Positions 1-6,145 of a stretch of DNA of 7,438 nt are shown in pieces. The notes below the pieces were generated by a model. It was not told where the DNA came from. It saw nothing but the letters and a program-made list of their open reading frames with translations, and did not search any database. Positions within the stretch are counted from its first letter, which is position 1. Each line of letters begins with the position of its first letter. The stretch is from an uncultured Clostridia bacterium (lineage in GTDB: Bacteria > Bacillota > Clostridia > Oscillospirales > Ruminococcaceae). A program made the position numbers and the translations under genes. Location of the stretch: positions 1 to 7,438 of the forward strand of contig CAMWVO010000085.1 of the NCBI GenBank assembly GCA_947177695.1. Reading direction: 5' to 3'.

Positions 1-1
1 T

Positions 2-55
2 GCTTATTTTAATTGTTCCCACCTTGGTAGACCCGTAAGATGAAAACAAAGCCTA
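2..55 (-). pseudogene. In-frame TAG and continued cohesin-like reading frame to the window edge
   Basis: On the minus strand the codons ACG TAG GCT TTG TTT are at 58-44. After the TAG the same frame stays open for 17 codons to the edge and reads ALFSSYGSTKVGTIKIS. This fits what normally follows 'AGT' in a cohesin: a residue plus LF, a turn, then a final strand of the form GTIxI. A single substitution from CAG, AAG or GAG would create the TAG. What is seen is the stop and the open frame; the cohesin match is recognition; decay versus suppression is undecided because the rest of the gene is outside the window. Confidence 0.5.
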
Positions 56-406
56 CGTTCCCGCAAGATAAATGTTCAGCATACCCGTATCGCTTTGATA
101 CCTGCTCTCAACGATCTTTGCTGCAAGACCGCTGTCGGGGATAAACTCAAGATCAACGCTGTCCGAATTTGCCGCAACGTACACAGACATCTGCATTGAA
201 GCTATCCCCTCTGCGGCAGCCTGCGGGAAATAAAGCTCCAGCGACGCTTCGCTGCCGTTTGCTTCAAGCTTTATCTCATTGACCTCCGCTGCCGAAGCGC
301 TGATCGTCAGCGGCATGATACAGCAAATTATCAGCGCCGCCGCGCTCAGCATTTTTTTCATTATTCCCGCGGAAATACCGACGGACTTTTTATTAAACAT
401 ACTCAT
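53..406 (-). CDS. Secreted cohesin-like domain protein, interrupted by an in-frame amber stop
   Basis: The 117-codon frame begins with a Sec signal peptide (basic NKK, hydrophobic stretch around residues 17-34, likely cleavage after ASA or ASAA near residues 39-40). It continues with a beta-rich segment of cohesin type: EIKLEANGSEASLELYFP (first strands), GIASMQMSVYVAANSDSVDLEF (the 'amount to a sum of conditions' core strand pair) and GMLNIYLAGT, which resembles the late strand 'LxIYIAGT' of cohesins. Cohesins bind dockerins, and the gene directly upstream encodes a dockerin, so a partner role is plausible. A complete cohesin is about 140 residues; this frame stops at TAG (53-55) one or two strands early, and the frame beyond reads like the missing end. 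The ATG at 406 is chosen because GGAGG lies 8 nt upstream; ATGs at 400 and 361 are worse placed. It is probably co-transcribed and translationally coupled with the upstream gene. The cohesin call rests on pattern recognition, not a profile search. It may be a pseudogene, a readthrough product or a sequencing error. Confidence 0.65.
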   Translation of the reverse strand: MSMFNKKSVGISAGIMKKMLSAAALIICCIMPLTISASAAEVNEIKLEANGSEASLELYFPQAAAEGIASMQMSVYVAANSDSVDLEFIPDSGLAAKIVESRYQSDTGMLNIYLAGT

Positions 407-419
407 ATTTTATTCCTCC
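404..419 (-). promoter_or_regulatory. Shine-Dalgarno of the cohesin-like gene embedded in the stop region of the M60 gene
   Basis: Minus strand reads GCG GAG GAA TAA AAT ATG. GGAGGA (419-414) lies inside the last two Glu codons of the M60 protein, the TAA is at 412-410, and the next ATG (406-404) follows after 3 nt. Spacing from GGAGG to ATG is 8 nt. The arrangement implies translational coupling and a shared transcript, and it fixes the start of the downstream gene. Confidence 0.75.
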
Positions 420-3400
420 GCAATTTCGGTACTCCACGTATTGCCCTCTGTTTCAGTACTGTCGCGAGCTTCGGTATCCCACACCTTATCGGTTGTTTCC
501 GTGCTGTCGGGTACTTCGGTATTCTCGGTATCGCCGGTATTTTCGGTTTCCGCATAATTCCCGCCGCCAAGGCTTATTTCGGGAAGCGTCTGCGGGAAGT
601 CAACAAATACCGAATCGCTTACAAGTCTTTCTCCCTCATTGGTAAACGCGTTGTTCACACGGTAAAGCTCCGCGCGCACCTGTGATATTCCGCTGAGAGA
701 AACGTTGTCGGCAGGTTCTATCCAGTATATCCATGTACCGTCCGAAACGTCGGTCAGAAGTCCGCTGCCCGGGTCGTCCGCCAGTATTATCTGGTGTGCT
801 GTCAGGTATCCCGAATAGTCTGTGCCGCCTACCACGTTTCCGTTCTGGTCGAACAGCATTACCACACTGTAACCGGGATTTCCCTTATAGGCGCCTGTGA
901 ACACTATCGAGTCCTTGGGAATAACGTCATTTGCACCGCTGCCGTATCTGTAATCTGCGGAAAGTCTGCCTATTGCCGCAGTTCCGTCCGCGCGCATGAA
1001 ATCAACATCGTCGCCCGTTACACCCAGAACATCAAGCTCGGCGATGGAAATTTCCTGTCCCGGCTGGTCGTTCAGGACAAGCCTGATGGCGTCCGCTCTG
1101 TAGGTGCTTATATATTTTCTGTCCGCATTTTCAAAGAATACCGTACCGCTGCCGCCCAGATATCCGCTTGCAGCCTCCTGCCATGCGCCGTTTGTCCTTA
1201 CCAGTATGCTGTAATTGCCTGCAGCCGCTCCGCTGCCCGCTGTGTACTTAAAGCCCGAAATGGTCTCAGACCTGTTAAAGCTTATGGTTATTTCAGCGTT
1301 TGCGGAAATAATGCCGCTGTATTCTGTACCGATGTTTCCGTCGGCGGCAAGGAGTATCGGGTCGTCCGCCTTGGGAGCGCAGGGCATATCATCGTCGCCT
1401 GTCTCCTCATACGGAGCATTGCTTGCGGTAAGTCCCGTGCTGCTTATTGTCCACCATGTCTTGTCAAGACTGCCGTCGTCCTGTATCTTGATAGGTTCAA
1501 GAGTTTTCGGTGCGGAACGGTACAGATACCTGTCAACCACAATTACCTCATAGGTAACTACCCTGTTGTTAAGTCCCGCCGCGTAGTCGGTATAGACGCT
1601 GCCTGTGGTAAAGCCGACTACCTCTTTAGTCACCTGTCCGCCTGAAATTGTGCAGCGAACTATCTCGTAGCCGAGAACCTCTTCGTCAGGGATATTTTCA
1701 TACGAAAGGTTAAAATTCACCTGATTGGGATTACTCCATGAAACGCTTGCAGAGGTATCCGAACCTACCGCCTGAACGTATCCGCCTGTTCCCAGATATC
1801 CGCCGTATGGTCTTTCCATGCGGAACACGCGGGAATCGTCATCGGCATAACAGATAGCTCTTTCTTCCTTTGCAAACTGGCTTGCGTACTGTACTGTCGT
1901 GCTGTCGGGAACTTTTCCCCACCGCTCGAAAAATTCAAGTATGTCCTTTTCAGCCGCCGCGCAGGCAAGACGCATAAGGTTCTGGTCGCTTCCTCCGCCC
2001 AACGTAAGCTGAATTCCGCCGGGAGCGGGAGCAAGAGACGTATCGCGCGCGTAGCTGTCCATTCTTGCGTAGAACAGGTTTGCAAGCTGCTCTGTACGGC
2101 TGTTATAGGTTTTGTAGTTGTAGTCGTTGTCGTAGGCAAGGTGCAGCTGCCAGTACAGACCAAGCTGTGTTGCAAGGTTTGACGACTGACCCGTCGAACC
2201 GGACGTTACCTTTTTGTAAATGTTTTCGTAGCTGAACCTCATGCCTGCATTTGTGTCCTTAGCCTGTGCAAGCTGGGCGAAGTAGTTGTTTGTTATTTCG
2301 GCGACCTCATACGCTCCCTGATTTATGCAGTGACCTATCTCGTGAGCAATGCCCCAGCCGAAATATCTTCCGCTGATGTATCTTCCGTTTTCGTCGGAAA
2401 CAACTCCGTCTGCCGCCAGCGGACCGCTCGCAGAGCCCCATTCGATGCCGATATGGTTTCCCGCCGCGTACATGAACGCGCCGCTGAACATTCTCTGGTA
2501 ACGGATATTCAGGTGACGTCCGGGAAGCCTGTCTGCCTCTCTTTCCGCGTTGTCGTTAAGACCCTTGTGCTGATAGAAAAGATACAGCATATCTTCCATC
2601 GCATCGGTGGATCTGACAGCCTGTGCCGCCCTGTCCGCCGTACTGCCCTGTCCCGTGCCGTCAAGTATGCGCTTTGCGGGCAGAGACAAAAGCATATTGT
2701 CAAGAAGTATATCCGACGCGCCCGCAATGCAGTTCTGCGCGCTGTAGGAGTATATGTTCACATTCGGGTTTGATGAGTTCGCATGATACTGACTGTGCAG
2801 GGTTTCCATTTGGTCAACATATGCTTGCAGTTCCTCGATATAGGCTTCCGCACGGGTCAGCTTTTCGCTTTCGTCCGTAACGCCGTAAAGGTCAAGCACA
2901 GGCACATGGATTCCTCCGCTTACACGGACTGCATAACGGTCGTTTGCATTGCTTCCCGTATACTGGATATACAGCGCGCCGCCCGATTCCTCGTCTATCG
3001 ACCATATTTTCGGTATCTCTATAACGTTTGAACCGACTTTGAGCGTTGCAACAGTCTTAGCCAATGCGCCTGACTCTGCGTGATACTGAGTAGCCACAAG
3101 CTGCAGATTTGTAGCCGCTCCCGTAGTTTTGGTATTGTGACCCACATACACGGTAACGGTATCTCCAGCCGCGGCAGTCACACCAACGGGCTGCCATGCG
3201 TTCAGACCCGAAAAGCCCCTGTTTGCGTCGGAGGTGCTTATGGTGTTGTGTATGTATACCGGATCACCCAGATCCTTACAGTTAAGGATATCCTCCGCAT
3301 TTTTAAGCTCGGTTTCAAGCCGCTCCTTATCGGGATTGCACTCTCCGCACGTCGGGTCGGGAGTATTCAGACGCCCTCTTAAACCATCTATAACAGCCTG

Positions 3401-5653
3401 AGTCACTCCCTGTCTCAGAACGAGGTGCAGATCGTCGTCATACAGATTTGCAATATCGTCCTCAATGGTGTCGTAGCGATAGAAGTACACCTCGGAAACG
3501 TTGATGTTTCCGCTTGCAAGATACCGCGCAAGTCCTATCTGTATCTTCTTTATCTGCGCTTTTTGGGGCAGCTTTATAAGATAGTAGGCGCGTCCCTCGC
3601 TGTCTTTCTTTCTTATTGTGGAGACCTGATTGTAGCTTAAAGATGTCTTGTTGCCGTACGCGTCCCAGTAATTTATCTTGGTGTAGAAAAGGTTCGGACT
3701 TGTGGGAACAGCCTCGAAAAGCGCAAGGGACTGAATGGTGTATTCCTCGTCAAATTCATAGAAAAGACCGTTGCTGCCGATATTGTTATAACCGCCGTCG
3801 TCCCAGCTCTTGCGCAGATAGTAGGAATTGGCGTCGTGATCCACCGTGCCCCATGCCGTTTTGCTTTCGTCCAGCGTACTGCTTATCATCGAGCCGTAAT
3901 TCTGAGAAGCGGATATAATGTGCTGTCCCTTTTCGCCCGCTTCGCCTGTGTTTATGAGGTTGTACTTAGGCATAACTGGAGAGGTCACGTCTGTGGTGGA
4001 AGCGGCTGCCGTAAGCGACGGTGCGCTTTCGCCGTATTCGTTTTCCGCAGTAACATACAGTACATATGCCGACTTATCCTCAAGATCGGAGATAGTGTAG
4101 GACGTTGACGTGATGTTTCCTATCTTCTTATATTCCGCGTCGGAACGGAGCTTATAGTAAAGATTGTACCGCTCCGCTTCCTTCGCCTTTTTCCACGACG
4201 CCTTTATGCTTCTGTAGGCGCCCGAAGCGGTCAGACCGTCGGGTCTGTCGGGTTTTGAAGAGGTTTTCGGAATAACGGTTATCGGGTCGCAGTAGCCGCT
4301 TTTCCATGTGCCGTTTACCGACTGAACCTTTACGGTATACTCAATACCGTTTGTAAGGTCTTTGCCGTTAAAGGAGGAAACGCTGAGAGAACTGCCCTTT
4401 ACCTTTTTGACCTCGCTTTTTTCTCCCTGAGTTATCATGACCTCATAGCCTGTAATGTTTACGCAGGGAGCCCACGTAAGCACAAAAGACTTATTTCCTG
4501 CCGTCGCGGAAAGGCTCTGAGGTATGTCCGACGCAGGCTCGGATATTTTATTTTCCATGCCGTTTACAAATTCCACATATGAAATTTCGGCAATGGGACT
4601 TTCCTTTCTCAGTCCCGAAATTTTAAATGTCACTCTCTTGACCGCGATCTGAGCGCCTAAATTTATACGGATATTTCCGCGTTCGTCCTGCTCCACAATG
4701 ACGCTTCCGTCATTCAGCAAATGGTGAACGCCGTTTTCCACAAGCGCAAGCTGGGTATACTCCATGCCGTATTCGTCTATGTAGTCAATAAACACTTCCG
4801 CTCTTGTGACAGGGTTATCCTCGGAAACGGCTATGACTATTCCGTCCGCGCGTGCGGCAAGACCGCTGTCGGTAACGTCAAACTGCAAAACGACAGGGTC
4901 TTCGGAGGAAATAATCCCGCCGTCAGCCGTCGCAAGCTGTACGCCGCCGTTCTTTACAAAAAGGCTGTCAAGACTTCCGCCCGCCACATAAGTACCGCTT
5001 CCCGCGGAGGCTTCTATAACCGTGGACGGTATCAGCGTTTCAAGGGTCGCCTGAGTATTTTCGGAAACATTGTAGCCCTTTGCAAGGTATTCCAAGTCTA
5101 CCAAGTCAATGCTGCCGTCGCCGTTAAGGTCGGTAACACTGCCGGTCGTTCTGCGGTCTATGGCGTCGGTAAGCTGTTTTCTGTCCAGATCGTCAACAGC
5201 GCCGTCATTGTTGGCGTCGCCTATAAGGAGAGTTCCGGGGTGAGCGCCCATGCTGTAGTCGATACCGTCGGCAAAGCCTGTCATAAGGTTTACAGCGGCA
5301 GCCTGCCTGTCCACATTTATTGTCTGCTCGTAATCGGCAAAACCGTCAGCGGATATTTTCAGGTTGTAGTAACCGCCGGAAAGCCTTGAAAAGAATACCT
5401 CTTCGGTCTCTCCGTCCGCTCCGAGAGCAAGCCGCTGAGTTAGGGTCTGCCCATCGTTTCCCGTAAGCGTCGCCGTGAAGTCAACGTTTCTTTCCAACGC
5501 CAGCGCAGGTGAAATGCTAACATTTACCTGTCCGGTAGCTGCCGTGCTGAATATATCTGTGTCCTCGGCAAAAACCGTACCGCCTGCCTGAAGTGCAAGC
5601 AAAAAAGCCATGATAACAGATAATGATTTTTTTCTGTTTCTTTTCATATTCAT
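410..5653 (-). CDS. Secreted dockerin-containing peptidase M60 (enhancin/mucinase-like) multidomain protein
   Basis: 1747 residues, numbered from the ATG at 5653. Residues 1-29 are a Sec signal peptide (KRNRKK, hydrophobic core, cut after VFA). About 41-125 is a beta-sandwich module (GYYNLKISADGFADYEQT) like Cna-B or an X-module. Residues 144-194 are a dockerin with two calcium loops, GDANNDGAVDDLD and TDLNGDGSIDLVDL. 209-374 is an unassigned beta-rich module. 376-463 and 468-556 are fibronectin type III domains. 562-727 is a discoidin-like beta-sandwich. 729-794 is helical with CGEC. About 797-1270 is the M60 region: a beta domain, then zinc motif HEIGH (1104-1108) with third ligand Glu1119 in EITNNYF, fitting the family pattern HExxHx(8-28)E. 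1288-1387 is FN3-like, 1398-1547 a CBM32-like F5/8 domain, 1548-1694 an unassigned domain and 1701-1745 a Thr/Glu-rich tail. M60 enzymes cleave mucin-type and other glycoproteins; the dockerin should tether it to a cohesin outside the cell. Specificity is not visible. The downstream cohesin-like gene starts 3 nt after the stop. Confidence 0.9.
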   Translation of the reverse strand: MNMKRNRKKSLSVIMAFLLALQAGGTVFAEDTDIFSTAATGQVNVSISPALALERNVDFTATLTGNDGQTLTQRLALGADGETEEVFFSRLSGGYYNLKISADGFADYEQTINVDRQAAAVNLMTGFADGIDYSMGAHPGTLLIGDANNDGAVDDLDRKQLTDAIDRRTTGSVTDLNGDGSIDLVDLEYLAKGYNVSENTQATLETLIPSTVIEASAGSGTYVAGGSLDSLFVKNGGVQLATADGGIISSEDPVVLQFDVTDSGLAARADGIVIAVSEDNPVTRAEVFIDYIDEYGMEYTQLALVENGVHHLLNDGSVIVEQDERGNIRINLGAQIAVKRVTFKISGLRKESPIAEISYVEFVNGMENKISEPASDIPQSLSATAGNKSFVLTWAPCVNITGYEVMITQGEKSEVKKVKGSSLSVSSFNGKDLTNGIEYTVKVQSVNGTWKSGYCDPITVIPKTSSKPDRPDGLTASGAYRSIKASWKKAKEAERYNLYYKLRSDAEYKKIGNITSTSYTISDLEDKSAYVLYVTAENEYGESAPSLTAAASTTDVTSPVMPKYNLINTGEAGEKGQHIISASQNYGSMISSTLDESKTAWGTVDHDANSYYLRKSWDDGGYNNIGSNGLFYEFDEEYTIQSLALFEAVPTSPNLFYTKINYWDAYGNKTSLSYNQVSTIRKKDSEGRAYYLIKLPQKAQIKKIQIGLARYLASGNINVSEVYFYRYDTIEDDIANLYDDDLHLVLRQGVTQAVIDGLRGRLNTPDPTCGECNPDKERLETELKNAEDILNCKDLGDPVYIHNTISTSDANRGFSGLNAWQPVGVTAAAGDTVTVYVGHNTKTTGAATNLQLVATQYHAESGALAKTVATLKVGSNVIEIPKIWSIDEESGGALYIQYTGSNANDRYAVRVSGGIHVPVLDLYGVTDESEKLTRAEAYIEELQAYVDQMETLHSQYHANSSNPNVNIYSYSAQNCIAGASDILLDNMLLSLPAKRILDGTGQGSTADRAAQAVRSTDAMEDMLYLFYQHKGLNDNAEREADRLPGRHLNIRYQRMFSGAFMYAAGNHIGIEWGSASGPLAADGVVSDENGRYISGRYFGWGIAHEIGHCINQGAYEVAEITNNYFAQLAQAKDTNAGMRFSYENIYKKVTSGSTGQSSNLATQLGLYWQLHLAYDNDYNYKTYNSRTEQLANLFYARMDSYARDTSLAPAPGGIQLTLGGGSDQNLMRLACAAAEKDILEFFERWGKVPDSTTVQYASQFAKEERAICYADDDSRVFRMERPYGGYLGTGGYVQAVGSDTSASVSWSNPNQVNFNLSYENIPDEEVLGYEIVRCTISGGQVTKEVVGFTTGSVYTDYAAGLNNRVVTYEVIVVDRYLYRSAPKTLEPIKIQDDGSLDKTWWTISSTGLTASNAPYEETGDDDMPCAPKADDPILLAADGNIGTEYSGIISANAEITISFNRSETISGFKYTAGSGAAAGNYSILVRTNGAWQEAASGYLGGSGTVFFENADRKYISTYRADAIRLVLNDQPGQEISIAELDVLGVTGDDVDFMRADGTAAIGRLSADYRYGSGANDVIPKDSIVFTGAYKGNPGYSVVMLFDQNGNVVGGTDYSGYLTAHQIILADDPGSGLLTDVSDGTWIYWIEPADNVSLSGISQVRAELYRVNNAFTNEGERLVSDSVFVDFPQTLPEISLGGGNYAETENTGDTENTEVPDSTETTDKVWDTEARDSTETEGNTWSTEIAEE
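419..553 (-). repeat. Three tandem 45-bp repeats encoding the Thr/Glu-rich C-terminal tail
   Basis: The units are 553-509, 508-464 and 463-419, exactly 45 nt each with no indels. They encode AETENTGDTENTEVP, DSTETTDKVWDTEAR and DSTETEGNTWSTEIA. Positions 3-4 (TE) and 12-13 (TE) are invariant, and units 2 and 3 also share DSTET and Trp at position 10. At DNA level the plus strand shows TTCGGT at the same place in every unit. The tail looks like a flexible, possibly O-glycosylated linker of the kind found between cellulosomal modules, but here it ends the protein. Confidence 0.8.
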
Positions 5654-5659
5654 TACCAT

Positions 5660-5670
5660 TCCTTTCTTTC
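5660..5670 (-). promoter_or_regulatory. Ribosome binding site that decides the M60 gene start
   Basis: Minus strand GAAAGAAAGGA is followed by ATGGTA and then ATG at 5653, a 6-nt spacing from GGA. The ATG at 5647 would be 12 nt away and the one at 5659 would touch the GGA. A longer frame opening with TTG at 5716 has no Shine-Dalgarno and would put a charged 21-residue extension before the signal peptide. Confidence 0.6.
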
Positions 5671-5696
5671 TATGATCCTTTCTTTTGAATGAAGTT

Positions 5697-5829
5697 GCAG
5701 CTGTATTAAACGTCAAATTTTGTATAACATTGTCTATTATTGCTAATTATGGATATTTTATCATATTTTTTCTGAATTTGCAATATGTTTTGTAAAAAAA
5801 TCCCGATATTTGTAATAAAATACAGCTGC
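5697..5829. repeat. 11-bp inverted repeat bracketing the candidate promoter
   Basis: GCAGCTGTATT at 5697-5707 is the exact reverse complement of AATACAGCTGC at 5819-5829, with 111 bp between the arms. The candidate -35 and -10 lie between them and each arm contains the palindrome CAGCTG. It could be a pair of operator half-sites, the ends of a small decayed element, or chance. Confidence 0.4.
5755..5783 (-). promoter_or_regulatory. Candidate sigma-A-type promoter of the M60/cohesin operon
   Basis: On the minus strand TTGCAA (5783-5778, four of six matches to TTGACA) is followed by a 17-nt spacer and TAAAAT (5760-5755, five of six to TATAAT). Transcription would begin near 5748 and leave an untranslated leader of about 95 nt before the ATG at 5653. 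The surrounding sequence is AT-rich, so chance matches are easy; this is the best-spaced pair I found. Confidence 0.4.
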
Positions 5830-5920
5830 CGTTTTTTATCGGACATACAGTACGCGCACACAGCTCAAAAGCTTTGACCAATTTGCGGGAAAAATCCGCC
5901 ATGCACGCCGTCATTAATCA

Positions 5921-6079
5921 TTAACCCGAATATTCCTGCATATATATAAGCAGAAATACTGTGTATTGGAGTGAGCATATTGAAGGTAAAAGAAGTAACA
6001 AATTAGAAAATGTGATTTTTATTATTAAATAACATCTAAATTTAAAACGGGAGCGCTTTGGCTTGCACTCCCGTTTTTT
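5921..6079 (+). other. Possible tiny plus-strand transcript: weak promoter, 8-codon frame, terminator
   Basis: TTAACC (5921-5926) and TATATA/TATAAG (5943-5950) make a weak promoter with 16 or 18 nt spacing. GGAG at 5968-5971 sits 8 nt before TTG at 5980, which opens an 8-codon frame (MKVKEVTN if TTG is read as Met) ending in TAG at 6004-6006. The hairpin at 6044-6077 follows, and its T-run is on the plus-strand side. Nothing identifies a function. It could be a small RNA with a leader peptide, the stub of a deleted gene, or coincidence. Confidence 0.15.
6044..6079. terminator. Intrinsic terminator, probably bidirectional
   Basis: AAAACGGGAG (6044-6053) pairs perfectly over 10 bp with CTCCCGTTTT (6068-6077). 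Two further G-C pairs form inside after a C/A mismatch, leaving an 8-nt loop. On the plus strand it is followed directly by a six-T run (6074-6079). Read on the minus strand it ends in TTTTAAATTT, weaker but still T-rich. It lies 68 nt beyond the stop of the reductase gene and should end that transcript, separating it from the M60 operon. Confidence 0.8.
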
Positions 6080-6145
6080 CGTTTCTTACTATCTTACGCT
6101 TTCTCTCCGCTCAAACAACACTCAGCCGACATAGCCGGATTTCTA

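Larger units (their letters stand above)
5654..6145. other. Intergenic region of about 490 bp between the M60 operon and the reductase gene
   Basis: No conserved protein-coding frame was found. From right to left it holds 66 nt of unassigned sequence after the reductase stop, the strong hairpin at 6044-6079, a possible tiny plus-strand unit (5921-6079), two weak hairpins (GCGG/CCGC at 5885-5899 and CTGC/GCAG at 5936-5953), a short direct repeat CATTAAT/CATTAAC around 5912-5925, the inverted repeat 5697-5829, the candidate minus-strand promoter and the M60 leader. A 46-codon minus frame at 5706-5846 has no ribosome binding site and was rejected. Confidence 0.6.

Noticed and set aside
123..138. 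16-bp exact match with 4857-4872, encoding DSGLAA in both the cohesin-like protein and the M60 protein
   Set aside because: Too short to show duplication; flanking sequences do not align and both genes share codon preferences.
794..1645. 283-codon plus-strand frame
   Set aside because: It starts with GTG without a Shine-Dalgarno, its product has no recognisable family, and it lies entirely antisense to the C-terminal domains of the M60 protein; it is a codon-bias shadow.
4721..5389. 222-codon plus-strand frame
   Set aside because: Antisense to the dockerin and following module, with no family resemblance and no start context; a shadow.
5654..5716. Longer start (TTG at 5716) for the M60 gene
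   Set aside because: No Shine-Dalgarno upstream and it would hide the signal peptide behind 21 charged residues.
5706..5846. 46-codon minus-strand frame beginning MSDKKRQLYF in the intergenic region
   Set aside because: No ribosome binding site before the ATG, AT-driven composition, and it runs across the candidate promoter and leader.
5865..5877. TCAAA-AGC-TTTGA inverted repeat as an operator or terminator
   Set aside because: Only 5 bp arms with a 3-nt loop, no T-run, and not positioned on a promoter.
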